This document shows positions 32,033 to 44,198 of a stretch of 64,000 nucleotides of DNA, in pieces (within the stretch, counting starts at the first letter, position 1; each line of letters opens with the position of its first letter). A program made the position numbers and the translations under genes. The notes beneath the pieces were generated by a model. It was not told the DNA's origin. It was given only the letters and a program-made list of their open reading frames with translations, and ran no database searches. The stretch is taken from NCBI RefSeq assembly GCF_011006175.1, contig NZ_CP048795.1, forward strand, positions 558,001 to 622,000. The letters run 5' to 3'. The stretch is from Hydrogenobacter sp. T-8 (GTDB lineage: Bacteria; Aquificota; Aquificia; Aquificales; Aquificaceae).

Positions 32033-33284
32033 AATATACGCAGAGACAACGCTTAACCTTTTGTTAAAAAGGGCTAAAAAGCCAAGAGTTCACACCATAG
32101 AGGATTACCTCAAGGACGGTGGTTATCACGCTTTGGAAAAAGCCCTCAACATGAAGCCAGAGGAGATAATAGACTGGGTGGACAAAAGCCAGCTTAGGGG
32201 TAGAGGTGGTGCAGGCTTTCCCACGGGTAGAAAGTGGAAGTTTGCGGTGCAAAACCCAGCACCGAGATATCTCATATGCAATGCGGACGAGTCTGAGCCT
32301 GGCACCTTCAAGGACAGAATACTCATAGAGAGAGACCCACACCTTCTCATAGAAGGTATGATAATCTCTGCTTACGCCATAGGGGCAAATGAGGCTTTCA
32401 TATACATAAGGGGTGAATATCCTGCGGGTTATTACATACTGAGGGATGCTATACGAGAAGCAAAGAAGAAGGGCTTTCTTGGGAAAAACATACTTGGCTC
32501 TGGCTTTGACCTTGAGATTTATGTGGCAAGAGGCGCAGGTGCCTACATATGCGGAGAAGAGAGTGCGCTCATTGAATCTCTTGAAGGTAAGAGAGGCTTT
32601 CCAAGGATAAAACCACCCTTTCCTGTCCAATATGGTCTTTGGGGAAGACCCACTGTGGTAAACAACGTGGAAACCCTTTGCAATATACCACTAATAGTAA
32701 GTATGGGTTGGGAAGAGTATCGCTACATAGGACCCAGCGACTATCCAGGTCCCAAGCTCTTTCCTGTAAGTGGAAAGGTGAAAAAGCCGGGGGTCTATGA
32801 GCTCCCCATGAACACCACCCTCAGAGAAGTTATCTTCAAGTATGCGGGAGGAACTATTGGAAACAAAAAGATTAAGGCAGTATTCTCCGGAGCCCTTGAC
32901 TGTTTTTCCGCAGAGGAGTTAGACACACCCATGGACTACTCGCCCTTTGGCTTTGGTGGGACGGGAACGGTTATAGTCCTGACAGAAGAAGACGATATAG
33001 TCCAAGCTTGTCTGTGGGTAGCAGAGTTTTACGCTCATGAGAGCTGTGGTCAATGCACGCCCTGTAGAGTTGGCACCCATGAACAGGCTAATCTACTTGA
33101 GAAGATACTTCACCATGAAGCGGATGAAAGAGAATGGATAGGCTTTGAGTTTGTGAACTCACACATACAGCCCACTTCTATATGCGGTCTTGGTGCAGTT
33201 GCGGGTAGGCTAATTCGTCAAACTATGCAAAAGTTCCCACAAGAGTGGGAGAAATACAGAAAGCAAGTAAAATTAGGAGTATGA
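32007..33284 (+). CDS. nuoF: NADH-quinone oxidoreductase subunit F
   Basis: 425 residues. FMN/NADH motifs GRGGAGFPTGRKW and GAGAYICGEESALIESLEG, and the 4Fe-4S ligands SCGQCTPCRVG plus TSICGLG. It accepts electrons from NADH. The start at 32007 has AAGGAG 7 bases upstream and gives the family N-terminus; it overlaps nuoE by 26 bases. The other nuo genes are not in this window. Confidence 0.95.
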   Translation: MRSYPVIPEIYAETTLNLLLKRAKKPRVHTIEDYLKDGGYHALEKALNMKPEEIIDWVDKSQLRGRGGAGFPTGRKWKFAVQNPAPRYLICNADESEPGTFKDRILIERDPHLLIEGMIISAYAIGANEAFIYIRGEYPAGYYILRDAIREAKKKGFLGKNILGSGFDLEIYVARGAGAYICGEESALIESLEGKRGFPRIKPPFPVQYGLWGRPTVVNNVETLCNIPLIVSMGWEEYRYIGPSDYPGPKLFPVSGKVKKPGVYELPMNTTLREVIFKYAGGTIGNKKIKAVFSGALDCFSAEELDTPMDYSPFGFGGTGTVIVLTEEDDIVQACLWVAEFYAHESCGQCTPCRVGTHEQANLLEKILHHEADEREWIGFEFVNSHIQPTSICGLGAVAGRLIRQTMQKFPQEWEKYRKQVKLGV

Positions 33285-33520
33285 GGTTTTTTCTCTTGTC
33301 TTTCTTTGCGGTTTACCTTGCTTACGCTTCAGAAGGGCAAAAGTGCGAAAGCAATCCTTTAGAGGATAAGGAATACTGTAGATATTTTTGGAGTATATGC
33401 AAAAATCTTGGTTTAAAGAGGCTTGATGGTATAAGAAGCTGTTTAGAAAAGAGCCAAAGTTATGAGGAGGGAGTTAAGTGCTTTGAAAGGTCTTGGCTTG
33501 AAGACCTCTTTAAAAGATGA
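33281..33520 (+). CDS. Small exported Cys-rich protein
   Basis: 79 residues. Signal peptide MRFFLLSFFAVYLAYA, then a mature part of about 60 residues with five cysteines (KCES, EYCRYF, SICKN, RSCLEK, VKCFER). The pattern suggests periplasmic disulfides or a metal site. The ATG overlaps the nuoF stop. No family recognised. Confidence 0.65.
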   Translation: MRFFLLSFFAVYLAYASEGQKCESNPLEDKEYCRYFWSICKNLGLKRLDGIRSCLEKSQSYEEGVKCFERSWLEDLFKR

Positions 33521-34206
33521 AGACTTTGAAGCATACTATAAGGTCTCTTATAGAAATTGGCTTTGACGTTTTGTATATAGAAAAAGAAGCTCCGCAAAGT
33601 CAGGTAGAGCCTTCACAAAAGGTCAAAGAACCTACCCAGAGCAAAGAGGAAATGTTGAAGGCTTTGTATAGAAAACTTGAGGAGGAGAGAAAGTGCATCC
33701 TCTACGAGGGAGCGAGCGGTTATGTCTTTGGGGAAGGAAATCCTCATTCACCTGTGGTCTTTGTGGGCGAAGCCCCCGGAGAGGAAGAGGACCAACAAAA
33801 AAGACCCTTTGTGGGAAGGGCTGGCAGGTATCTCAATCAAAAACTTGAAGAGGTTGGGCTAAGACGCGAAGAGATATACATAACCAATGTGGTAAAATCA
33901 AGACCTCCTGGCAACAGAAAACCCACCGCAAAGGAAATGCAAACCTGCCTACCTTACCTGCGTAAAGAGATAGAGATAATAAACCCAAGGCTAATAGTGT
34001 GTCTGGGTGCCACAGCCCTTGAGGGCATACTGGGAAAGTCCATGCCCATAACCAAGCACAGAGGAGCCTTCTTTGATTATCCCTACGACAGAAGAATAAG
34101 GGTCTTTCTCACTTATCATCCTGCCTACATTCTTAGAAATCCTGGGGCAGAGGATGAGTTCGTGGAGGACCTCAAAAGGATAAAACAATTCCTATCAGGC
34201 TCTTGA
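33517..34206 (+). CDS. Uracil-DNA glycosylase, family 4-like
   Basis: 229 residues. Motif 1 GEAPGEEEDQQKRPFVGRAG, the ITNVVKSRPPGNR segment and motif 3 TYHPAYILRN identify a family 4/5-type uracil-DNA glycosylase. Of the four usual 4Fe-4S cysteines, Cys60, Cys144 and Cys162 are seen, but the partner in the first CxxC is Tyr63 (CILY). A charged extension of about 45 residues precedes the domain. Removes uracil from DNA, important at high temperature. Overlaps the ArsA gene tail to tail by 12 bases. Confidence 0.88.
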   Translation: MKTLKHTIRSLIEIGFDVLYIEKEAPQSQVEPSQKVKEPTQSKEEMLKALYRKLEEERKCILYEGASGYVFGEGNPHSPVVFVGEAPGEEEDQQKRPFVGRAGRYLNQKLEEVGLRREEIYITNVVKSRPPGNRKPTAKEMQTCLPYLRKEIEIINPRLIVCLGATALEGILGKSMPITKHRGAFFDYPYDRRIRVFLTYHPAYILRNPGAEDEFVEDLKRIKQFLSGS

Positions 34207-35382
34207 GAGGAAAATCTTCAAATATCCCTCCTCTATCCTTGCCCCTGCTGGCTTGTAGTCTCTGAGCTTTCTGGGAAGAAGTATGTGGCTTTTGAAGTTT
34301 CTCCACCTTATCACTATTTCACCCTCGCTCTTTAGCACAGAAAGCCCATCCTTTGTAAGGAAGGGAGCTTTTAGCTTTACAATGTATTCACCGTCCTGCT
34401 CTACAAACTCGTAGGGCTTTTCTCTATGAAACACCCTTATAGGGTCCGAGTCGCCGTATATAAGGTCAGATAGAATTCTGAGTCTTTCCTCGCCCACCAC
34501 CTCGTCCTCCATCAGAGGAACACTAAAGACAGGAACAGGATAGAAGAGTGCCTGCATGTCCTCAAGGTATCTCTTTTGCGTAAGCACCCATCTTGAGAAA
34601 TGCTCACAGCCCTCCACGGAAGGAGGTAAGACCTTGTTGACCACCACCGCATCCACGTTGACTCCAAAGAGATTAAAATACATGAAGGCTCTCTGGCTTT
34701 CTTTTAGGACCATCTTCTCAGGGTTTGCCACAAGCCTAACAGAGGTTATCTCGGGGTCAACCAGTAGCTCGTCCACTCCCTTTAGCTTTTCGTAGAAATT
34801 TTCAAGGGCTTTGAAGTATTCGTCATCGGGTATGGGGACATCCGTAAGGCGTCTTGCTACAGGTCTTGCCACCTTGAGTATGGTTCTCTCTACGTTGAAT
34901 ATCTTTCTCATATACCATTTGAGGACCGTTGGCATAGAAACAAAGCGTAAAGACTCACCGGTAGGAGGTAGGTCAAGCACCAAAGCATCAAACTCACCTT
35001 CTCTATAGTATTTGTTTACATACAGAAGACTTGTAACCTCCTCCATACCCGGCAGTATGGCAAGCTCCTCAGAGACAATCTGGTCAAGCCCGGTGGTATT
35101 GAAAAGAAGCTCCAAAAACCTGTAAACATCTCCCCAATATCTGTCCACTTCTTCCTGTATGTCTATCTCCTGTATGTAGAGGTTATCTGATATCCTTATA
35201 GGTAGCCCCTTTGCCTTTATCTTTTCATCTTCTGGCACATCAAAGGCATCGCCAAGGCTGTGTGCTGGGTCAAGGGAAACCACTATGGTCTTGTAGCCGA
35301 GGGTGGAGAGCCTGTAGGCGGTTGCAGCCGATACGGTAGTCTTGCCCACACCCCCCTTACCAGAAAAGAGAATAACCCTCAT
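34195..35382 (-). CDS. ArsA/Get3 family ATPase
   Basis: 395 residues. Deviant Walker A GKGGVGKTT (8-16), DPAHSLGDAF, and DLPPTGESLRF; a C-terminal HSP20-like beta domain (about 320-395, YIVKLKAPFL...). The Get3 CxxC zinc motif is not visible, as in many bacterial ArsA-like proteins. No arsenic genes are near, so a role in protein targeting or metalloid handling is open. Confidence 0.85.
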   Translation of the reverse strand: MRVILFSGKGGVGKTTVSAATAYRLSTLGYKTIVVSLDPAHSLGDAFDVPEDEKIKAKGLPIRISDNLYIQEIDIQEEVDRYWGDVYRFLELLFNTTGLDQIVSEELAILPGMEEVTSLLYVNKYYREGEFDALVLDLPPTGESLRFVSMPTVLKWYMRKIFNVERTILKVARPVARRLTDVPIPDDEYFKALENFYEKLKGVDELLVDPEITSVRLVANPEKMVLKESQRAFMYFNLFGVNVDAVVVNKVLPPSVEGCEHFSRWVLTQKRYLEDMQALFYPVPVFSVPLMEDEVVGEERLRILSDLIYGDSDPIRVFHREKPYEFVEQDGEYIVKLKAPFLTKDGLSVLKSEGEIVIRWRNFKSHILLPRKLRDYKPAGARIEEGYLKIFLSRA

Positions 35383-35472
35383 AAAGTAGAAAGTATAACA
35401 TTAAAAGAGATACATCTTAGCCCTCGTTTATGCCTGTTAACATAGCCCGACTAATGCTTCGTGTTTTACTAC

Positions 35473-35501
35473 TTGACATGGTTCTGTGGCTTGGGTTAAA
35501 A
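35473..35501 (+). promoter_or_regulatory. Sigma-70 promoter upstream of the ribosomal operon
   Basis: TTGACA (35473-35478), 17 bases, TTAAAA (35496-35501). It lies about 80 bases before rplN in the intergenic region. Confidence 0.5.
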
Positions 35502-35539
35502 TGGATAGCCTTGATTGATATATCCCAAAAAAGGATTGC

Positions 35540-35560
35540 TTGTGATATAATTTTTAGCTT
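35540..35560 (+). promoter_or_regulatory. Promoter element of rplN, copy 1 of a shared 21-base block
   Basis: TTGTGATATAATTTTTAGCT plus T. It contains TATAAT (35546-35551) with an upstream TG. The same block, one base different, lies before rpmJ at 42609-42629. Confidence 0.6.
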
Positions 35561-35578
35561 GTTATAGAGGTGGAAGCT

Positions 35579-35944
35579 ATGATACAACGGCAGGGTTATG
35601 CAAATGTTGCAGATAACTCGGGCGCGAAGAAGGTGCAGATTATAGGTATACCCTACGCTCCGAGGAAATATGCTACCGTGGGTGATGTGGTTACAGTCAC
35701 CGTCAAGGTGGCTGCACCCAACAGCCCAGCCAAGAAGGGTAAGGTCTACAGGGCTGTGGTGGTAAGGACAAAGAAAGAGGTAAGACGCCCAGACGGTAGC
35801 TACATAAAGTTTGATGATAATGCGGTGGTCCTTCTCAACCAGTATGGAGAGCCCCTTGGCACTCGTATACTAGGTCCAATAGCCAGAGAGGTAAGAAATA
35901 GAGGCTTTACCAAGCTGGCATCCTTGGCTCCGGAGGTGGTGTGA
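35579..35944 (+). CDS. rplN: 50S ribosomal protein L14
   Basis: 121 residues, full length ([23 protein letters not shown]). First gene of the operon here; the usual upstream genes rplP-rpmC-rpsQ are absent, as the S10 and spc blocks are separate in this lineage. ATG 35579 is preferred over an in-frame GTG at 35570, because AGAGGTGG is the ribosome-binding site. Confidence 0.96.
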   Translation: MIQRQGYANVADNSGAKKVQIIGIPYAPRKYATVGDVVTVTVKVAAPNSPAKKGKVYRAVVVRTKKEVRRPDGSYIKFDDNAVVLLNQYGEPLGTRILGPIAREVRNRGFTKLASLAPEVV

Positions 35945-36300
35945 TGGCTCAGAGAATAAAGAGGGGTGATACTGTGGTGGTTCTAAGAGGAAAAGAGAAG
36001 GGCAAGACTGGAGAGGTTATCAAGGTTCTTAGAGAAGAAAACAGAGTAATAGTAAAGGATGTGAACCTTGTGAAAAAGCATGTAAGGGAAATACCCAATG
36101 TAAGAGAGGGTGGCATATACGAGATGGAAGCTCCCATCCATATAAGCAATGTGATGCTTATCTGCCCCAAATGCGAAAAGCCTACAAGGGTGGGCATAAG
36201 GACGGTGTTGGAAGGAGACACCATTAGAAAATACAGATACTGCAAAAAATGCAACGAAAACATTGACCTTATAAGAGAAAAAGTGAGGGTTAGAGCATGA
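35944..36300 (+). CDS. rplX: 50S ribosomal protein L24
   Basis: 118 residues. N-terminal KOW domain ([22 protein letters not shown]) and a C-terminal zinc ribbon with CPKC and CKKC. The ATG overlaps the rplN stop by one base. Initiates 50S assembly. Confidence 0.96.
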   Translation: MAQRIKRGDTVVVLRGKEKGKTGEVIKVLREENRVIVKDVNLVKKHVREIPNVREGGIYEMEAPIHISNVMLICPKCEKPTRVGIRTVLEGDTIRKYRYCKKCNENIDLIREKVRVRA

Positions 36301-36866
36301 GCGTAGAGACCAAGTATGTTCCCAGGCTTTACACCAAGTATAAAGAAGAGGTAGTTCCTCAGCTGATAAACCGCTTTGGCTACAAGAACCCCATGGAGGT
36401 GCCCAAGATAGTCAAGGTTGTGGTCAACATGGGCGTGGGCGAGGCAGTGGGCGATATAAAGCATCTTGAAAGGGCCACAGAGGACCTGAGGGCAATAACA
36501 GGTCAACAGCCAGCGGTAAGAAGGGCAAAGAAATCCGAAGCCGGCTTTAAACTCAGAAAGGGTATGCCCGTGGGTTTGAAGGTGACCCTAAGAAAGGAGA
36601 GGATGTGGGACTTTTTAGACAAGCTCATATGCGTGGCACTACCAAGGGTGAAGGACTTCAAGGGGCTAAACCCCAGGTCTTTTGATGGTAGGGGCAACTA
36701 CGCCTTTGGTATTGCGGAGCAGATAGTGTTTCCAGAAATAGATTACGAAAAGGTGGATGCCATAAGGGGTATGGATGTTATAATCCATACCACTGCAGAA
36801 ACAGACGAGGAAGCCTTCTGGCTTTTGTCCCTGCTGGGGCTTCCTATAAGGAGCGCAGGAGGTTAA
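36297..36866 (+). CDS. rplE: 50S ribosomal protein L5
   Basis: 189 residues, full length, with [13 protein letters not shown] and the conserved end ([25 protein letters not shown]). Binds 5S rRNA. Overlaps rplX by 4 bases. Confidence 0.97.
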   Translation: MSVETKYVPRLYTKYKEEVVPQLINRFGYKNPMEVPKIVKVVVNMGVGEAVGDIKHLERATEDLRAITGQQPAVRRAKKSEAGFKLRKGMPVGLKVTLRKERMWDFLDKLICVALPRVKDFKGLNPRSFDGRGNYAFGIAEQIVFPEIDYEKVDAIRGMDVIIHTTAETDEEAFWLLSLLGLPIRSAGG

Positions 36867-36867
36867 T

Positions 36868-37056
36868 ATGGCAAGAAAGGCAAAGGTGGCAAAGGATGTC
36901 CTGCACTTTCCAAAGTATGTGGTCAGGCAGAAAAACAGATGTCCTCTCTGTGGAAGACCCAGAGGTTTTATAAGACAGTTCGGCATGTGTAGGCTATGCT
37001 TTAGGGAGCTTGCCCTCAGGGGTGAAATTCCAGGTATTAGAAAAGCAAGTTGGTAA
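36868..37056 (+). CDS. rpsN: 30S ribosomal protein S14, zinc-binding type
   Basis: 62 residues, short type Z form with CPLCGRPRG and CRLC zinc ligands and the end [11 protein letters not shown]. Confidence 0.96.
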   Translation: MARKAKVAKDVLHFPKYVVRQKNRCPLCGRPRGFIRQFGMCRLCFRELALRGEIPGIRKASW

Positions 37057-37067
37057 GGAGGTAAAAG

Positions 37068-37472
37068 ATGGACCCAGTGGCAGATATGTTCTCCGCCATA
37101 AAGAACGCAATAAGGAGAAGGATGGATTATGTGGATGTGCCCTCTTCAAGACTAAAGGAGGCCATACTGGAACTTCTAAAAAAGGAGGGCTATATAAAGG
37201 GCTGGGAGAGATTGGAAGAGGGTAAAAAAGGCACTCAGTATACGTTGAGGATACACCTCAAATACCTTGACCCTAAGAAGGAAAGAAGTGCCATATCGGA
37301 GCTACAGAAGGTTTCCAAACCAGGAAGAAGGATATACACCCCAAAGCACAGAATACCCTATGTGCAGAGGGGGTTTGGCATAGCCATACTCTCCACCGAT
37401 GCAGGTCTTATAACGGACCATGAAGCCAGAAGGCTGGGCAGAGGTGGAGAGATATTAGCCTATGTATGGTGA
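37068..37472 (+). CDS. rpsH: 30S ribosomal protein S8
   Basis: 134 residues, starting DPVADMFSAIKNAIRRRMD and ending in the conserved HEARRLGRGGEILAYVW. Binds the 16S central domain. AAGGAGG lies before the ATG. Confidence 0.97.
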   Translation: MDPVADMFSAIKNAIRRRMDYVDVPSSRLKEAILELLKKEGYIKGWERLEEGKKGTQYTLRIHLKYLDPKKERSAISELQKVSKPGRRIYTPKHRIPYVQRGFGIAILSTDAGLITDHEARRLGRGGEILAYVW

Positions 37473-37481
37473 GGTGCGAAC

Positions 37482-38036
37482 ATGTCAAGGATAGGCAAAA
37501 AACCCATTGAGATACCTCAAGGTGTAAGGGTAAACCTTCAGGATGGAGAGCTAAGGGTTGAAGGACCAAAGGGCAAGCTCTCCATGAAAGTGCACCCAGA
37601 CATAAAGGTAAGCCTTGAGGGCAACACCATAAGGGTAGAAAGACCCACAGACCAACCCTTTCACAGGGCTATGCATGGCACCACCGCCGCACTCATAAGG
37701 AACATGATAAAGGGCGTGACCGAAGGCTTTACCAAGGTGCTGGAAGTGGTGGGGCTTGGCTATAGGGCTGCGGTAAAGGGCAACAACTTAGAGCTCAGCC
37801 TCGGACTATCGCATCCTGTCATATACCCCATACCACCCGATGTGAAGATAGAAGTAAAAGAAAACAAAATATATGTAAGCGGGATAGACAAGGAAAGGGT
37901 GGGTCAGGTATGCGCCCAGATAAGAGCCTTCAGAAAGCCCGATGTATACAAGGGTAAGGGTATAAGATACGAGGGCGAAGTGCTAAGGCTCAAGGCTGGA
38001 AAGGCTGCCGGAAAGGGCAAGGGTGGTAAGAAGTAA
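37482..38036 (+). CDS. rplF: 50S ribosomal protein L6
   Basis: 184 residues, two L6 repeats. [15 protein letters not shown] and [15 protein letters not shown] are family signatures. Lys/Gly-rich tail. Confidence 0.97.
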   Translation: MSRIGKKPIEIPQGVRVNLQDGELRVEGPKGKLSMKVHPDIKVSLEGNTIRVERPTDQPFHRAMHGTTAALIRNMIKGVTEGFTKVLEVVGLGYRAAVKGNNLELSLGLSHPVIYPIPPDVKIEVKENKIYVSGIDKERVGQVCAQIRAFRKPDVYKGKGIRYEGEVLRLKAGKAAGKGKGGKK

Positions 38037-38047
38037 GGAGGTAGTCT

Positions 38048-38425
38048 ATGGCAAAGCTAAGCAGGCATGAAAAGAGAGAAAGAAGGCATAAGAGGATAAG
38101 AAAGAAGATAATAGGCACACCAGAAAGGCCCAGGCTATGCGTGTATAGAAGCCTGCACGCCTTTTACGCTCAGCTCATTGATGATACTGGAGGACAGTCA
38201 AAAACCCTTGTCTCCGCATCTTCCATAGACCCAGAGTTTGTCCAGCTCACGGGCAAAAGGGGTGGAAAGTCCATAGAGGATGTGCAGAAGGTGGCAGAGA
38301 TTCTGGTAAAAAGGGCTACCGAGAAGGGCATAAAAAAGGTGGTCTTTGACAGAGGCGGTTTCCTTTACCATGGAAAGATTAAGGCTTTTGCAGACAAATG
38401 CAGAGAGCTTGGACTTGAATTCTAA
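38048..38425 (+). CDS. rplR: 50S ribosomal protein L18
   Basis: 125 residues, with basic N-terminus, [24 protein letters not shown] and [26 protein letters not shown]. Binds 5S rRNA. AAGGAGG lies before the ATG. Confidence 0.97.
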   Translation: MAKLSRHEKRERRHKRIRKKIIGTPERPRLCVYRSLHAFYAQLIDDTGGQSKTLVSASSIDPEFVQLTGKRGGKSIEDVQKVAEILVKRATEKGIKKVVFDRGGFLYHGKIKAFADKCRELGLEF

Positions 38426-38436
38426 AGGAGGCAAAG

Positions 38437-39024
38437 ATGGGTGGCATATCCATTGAAAAGCTTATTGACAACAAAAGAAGAGACCAGAGGATAGCGGAGC
38501 TTGAAGACCAGCTACAGATAGAAGAGAGGCTCATTTACGCCAAAAGAACCACAAGGGTCACAAAGGGTGGAAAAAGGTTTTCCTTTAGTGCTTTGGTAAT
38601 AGTGGGCGACAAAAGGGGTTTTGTAGGCTTTGGACTTGGAAAAGCCAGAGAAGTGCCAATAGCCATAGCCAAAGCCATAGAGGACGGAAGAAAGCACATA
38701 ATAAGAGTGCCAATAGAAAACGGCACTGTCCCACATGACGTGATAGGACATTACGGTCCTACCATGATAAAGGTTATACCTGCAAGGCGTGGAACGGGTA
38801 TAGTGGCTGGGGGTGCAGCAAAGCCTATCTTTGAATTGGCAGGTTATACGGACGTGCTTACCAAGCTACAAGGAAGCACAAACCCCAACAATGTGGTAAG
38901 GGCGGTTTTTGACGCCCTACTCAAGCTAAGGTCTCTGGAAGAGGTGGCAAGAGAGCGAGGAATAGACTTGGAGGTTCTCAAAAAGCGATACAACATCTAC
39001 GCAAGAGACCTGCGCATACCATGA
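38437..39024 (+). CDS. rpsE: 30S ribosomal protein S5
   Basis: 195 residues with S5 motifs (RTTRVTKGGKRFSFSALVIVGD, GHYGPTMIKVIPARRGTGIVAGG). Translation fidelity protein. AAAGGAGG lies before the ATG. Confidence 0.97.
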   Translation: MGGISIEKLIDNKRRDQRIAELEDQLQIEERLIYAKRTTRVTKGGKRFSFSALVIVGDKRGFVGFGLGKAREVPIAIAKAIEDGRKHIIRVPIENGTVPHDVIGHYGPTMIKVIPARRGTGIVAGGAAKPIFELAGYTDVLTKLQGSTNPNNVVRAVFDALLKLRSLEEVARERGIDLEVLKKRYNIYARDLRIP

Positions 39025-39035
39025 GGAGGAAAAAC

Positions 39036-39221
39036 ATGGCAAGGCTGAGAGTAAAACTTGTTAGAGGTCTCGCAGGAAAACCAGAGGCTCAAGTAAAGGC
39101 GGTAAAGAGCCTTGGTCTCAAGAAGGTGGGTCAGGAAGTCCTGCTTGAGGACAACCCCATGGTAAGGGGTAATATACGCAAGGCGGTTCATCTTCTTCAA
39201 GTAGAGGAGGTTAAGGAATGA
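39036..39221 (+). CDS. rpmD: 50S ribosomal protein L30
   Basis: 61 residues ([16 protein letters not shown] ... [10 protein letters not shown]). ATG 39036 follows AGGAGG; an in-frame ATG at 39021 overlaps rpsE and lies before that ribosome-binding site. Confidence 0.95.
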   Translation: MARLRVKLVRGLAGKPEAQVKAVKSLGLKKVGQEVLLEDNPMVRGNIRKAVHLLQVEEVKE

Positions 39222-39660
39222 AACTGCATGAGCTTGCACCCAACGAAGGAGCGGTGAAGGAAAAAAGAAGGGTTGGAAGGGGTATAGGCTCTGGACTTGG
39301 TAAAACCTGTGGGAAGGGACACAAGGGTCAAAAGACAAGGTCTGGAGACAGAAGACTTCCCTCATGGTTTGAGGGCGGACAAACACCACTCCATAAGAGA
39401 GTGCCAAAGAGGGGCTTTAGACCCATAAACAGGGTAGAGTATGCGGTGGTAAACCTCAAGACCTTAGAAAGATACTTTGAAGCAGGTCAAGAGATAACGC
39501 CAGAGCTTCTTCTTCAAAGGGGTCTTGTGAAGAAGGGTATGCCAGTAAAAGTGCTCGGAGATGGAGAGCTCACAAAGCCTCTTAGAGTAAGGGCTCACGC
39601 CTTTTCGGTCTCCGCAAGGCAGAAGATTGAAGCCCTTGGTGGAACCTGCGAGGAGATAAA

Positions 39661-39664
<4 letters not shown>
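39218..39664 (+). CDS. rplO: 50S ribosomal protein L15
   Basis: 148 residues ([41 protein letters not shown]-type start, basic glycine-rich tail). Overlaps rpmD by 4 bases. Confidence 0.96.
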
Positions 39665-42367
<2,703 letters not shown>

Positions 42368-42375
<8 letters not shown>

Positions 42376-42607
42376 AAAGAAGGGAGAAGAAAAACAGAAG
42401 GAGAAGGGTATAGTGCTTGAGGGTGAGGTGCTTGAGGCTCTGCCTAATGCCATGTTCAGGGTCAAATTGGAAACTGGGCACGAGGTGCTTGCCCATGTGT
42501 CTGGTAAGATGCGTATACACTTCATAAGGATACTGCCCGGTGACAAGGTAAAGGTGGAGCTATCTCCCTACGACCTGACCCGCGGGAGGATAGTCTACAG
42601 GGGATGA
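42368..42607 (+). CDS. infA: Translation initiation factor IF-1
   Basis: 79 residues, S1/OB fold: [32 protein letters not shown] and [21 protein letters not shown] Lys-rich extension of about 12 residues precedes the domain, compared with E. coli IF-1. Confidence 0.96.
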
Positions 42608-42608
42608 T

Positions 42609-42629
42609 TTGTGGTATAATTTTTAGCTT
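42609..42629 (+). promoter_or_regulatory. Promoter element before rpmJ, copy 2 of a shared 21-base block
   Basis: Same block as 35540-35560 with one change (GTGGTATAAT for GTGATATAAT), with TATAAT at 42615-42620. It can start a second transcript of the alpha block rpmJ-rplQ. The rpmJ ribosome-binding site AAGGAGG follows. Confidence 0.6.
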
Positions 42630-42643
42630 ACAAGGAGGTAAGC

Positions 42644-42760
42644 ATGAAGGTAAAGCCTTCTGTTAAACCCATATGCGCCAAGTGCAAGGTGATAAGGAGA
42701 AAGGGAAGAGTGATGGTTATATGCGAAAACCCAAAGCACAAACAAAGGCAGGGTAGTTAA
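42644..42760 (+). CDS. rpmJ: 50S ribosomal protein L36
   Basis: 38 residues: [20 protein letters not shown], then [18 protein letters not shown]. Zinc ligands are CAKC, C and H. AAGGAGG lies before the ATG. Confidence 0.96.
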   Translation: MKVKPSVKPICAKCKVIRRKGRVMVICENPKHKQRQGS

Positions 42761-42771
42761 GGAGGTAGAAG

Positions 42772-43152
42772 ATGGCAAGGATAGCAGGTGTTGACCTTCC
42801 AGACGGTAAAAAGTTAGAGGTAGCCCTTACTTATCTCTATGGCATCGGCTGGGCAAGGGCAAGGGAAATATGCCAAAAGACGGGCATACCGGGCACCAAA
42901 AGGCTTGGAGAGCTAACACCAGAAGAGCTAAACACCATAAGGAAGTTTATAGAGCAAAACTACACGGTAGAAGGCGACCTAAGAAGAGAAGTGCAGATGA
43001 ACATAAAGAAGCTTATAGACATGGGGTGCTACCGGGGTATGAGGCATGTAAAGGGCTTACCCGTTAGGGGTCAACAGACAAGAACCAACTCAAGAACCAG
43101 AAAGGGTAAGAGAAAAACCGTGGGTGGGACAAAGAAAAAGATAGTAAAGTAA
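42772..43152 (+). CDS. rpsM: 30S ribosomal protein S13
   Basis: 126 residues with [46 protein letters not shown] and a Lys-rich tail. AAGGAGG lies before the ATG. Confidence 0.97.
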   Translation: MARIAGVDLPDGKKLEVALTYLYGIGWARAREICQKTGIPGTKRLGELTPEELNTIRKFIEQNYTVEGDLRREVQMNIKKLIDMGCYRGMRHVKGLPVRGQQTRTNSRTRKGKRKTVGGTKKKIVK

Positions 43153-43163
43153 GGAGGTAATGG

Positions 43164-43553
43164 ATGGCAAGAAGACAACAGCAACCCAAAAAGCAGAAAA
43201 AAACTGTAACAGAAGGTATAGTTAACATACTAAGCACCTTTAACAACACCATAGTGACCATAACGGATAAACAGGGCAACACCCTTGTCTGGGAAAGCGG
43301 TGGCACTGTTGGTTTCAAGGGCACAAGGAAAAGCACACCCTACGCAGCACAGCTTGCCGCCCAAAAGGCGGCAAAAAGGGCAATGCAGGAATATGGACTT
43401 CAAGAAGCGGAAGTTAGGGTAAAGGGTGCAGGTGCAGGAAGGGAATCTGCCCTAAGGGCTATCTACGCCGCAGGCATAAAGATAAAGGCTATAAGGGATG
43501 TAACACCCATTCCTCACAATGGATGCAGACCACCAGCCAAGAGGAGGGTTTGA
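43164..43553 (+). CDS. rpsK: 30S ribosomal protein S11
   Basis: 129 residues with [32 protein letters not shown] and [18 protein letters not shown]. Part of the decoding platform. Confidence 0.97.
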   Translation: MARRQQQPKKQKKTVTEGIVNILSTFNNTIVTITDKQGNTLVWESGGTVGFKGTRKSTPYAAQLAAQKAAKRAMQEYGLQEAEVRVKGAGAGRESALRAIYAAGIKIKAIRDVTPIPHNGCRPPAKRRV

Positions 43554-43556
43554 AGC

Positions 43557-44186
43557 ATGGGTAGGTATATAGGACCTCAGGTAAGGATTGACAGAAAGCT
43601 CGGTGTAGTTGTCTCGGGCAAAAAGAGTGCACCAAAAATTTTAGCCAGGAGAAACTTCCCACCCGGTCAGCATGGAAGGGTAAAGGGTAGAAGGAAGAAA
43701 CTGACTGAATACGGCATAAGGCTTATGGAAAAGCAAAAGCTCAAGTTCCTCTACGGCGGTTTGAGGGAAAAACAGTTTAAAAGATACTTTGATGAAGCCT
43801 CCCGCTCCAAGGGCAACACTGGACAGGTTCTTCTCCAACTCTTGGAAAGAAGACTTGATAATGTGGTCTACAGGCTTGGTTTTGCCAGCACCAGAAGACA
43901 GGCAAGGCAGTGGATTGTGCACGGGCACTTTTTGGTAAACGGCAGAAAGGTGGACATACCCTCCTACAGGGTAGAAGTAGGAGATATAATAGAGCTAAAA
44001 CCCTCTTCCAGAGACATACCCCAGGTCTTGGAAAACTTAGAAAACACAGACCCCAGAAGTGTTCCCCCTTGGCTTGAGCTGGATAAGGACAACTACAGAG
44101 GAAAAGTTATAGACCTTCCAAAGGACATACAACTGGAGGTGCCAGTGAACCTTCAGTATATCATAGAGTTCTACTCAAGGGTCTAA
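43557..44186 (+). CDS. rpsD: 30S ribosomal protein S4
   Basis: 209 residues, zinc-free form; S4 domain RRLDNVVYRLGFASTRRQARQWIVHGHFLVNGRKVDIPS. Organises the 16S 5' domain. Confidence 0.97.
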   Translation: MGRYIGPQVRIDRKLGVVVSGKKSAPKILARRNFPPGQHGRVKGRRKKLTEYGIRLMEKQKLKFLYGGLREKQFKRYFDEASRSKGNTGQVLLQLLERRLDNVVYRLGFASTRRQARQWIVHGHFLVNGRKVDIPSYRVEVGDIIELKPSSRDIPQVLENLENTDPRSVPPWLELDKDNYRGKVIDLPKDIQLEVPVNLQYIIEFYSRV

Positions 44187-44198
44187 GGAGGAAAGATT

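Noticed and set aside
32064-32630. 188-codon open frame on the minus strand
   Set aside because: Antisense to nuoF, which has all Fe-S and FMN motifs. No support for a second protein.
35949-36506. 185-codon open frame on the minus strand
   Set aside because: Antisense to rplX and rplE. Long reverse frames are common here because of the codon bias of ribosomal genes.
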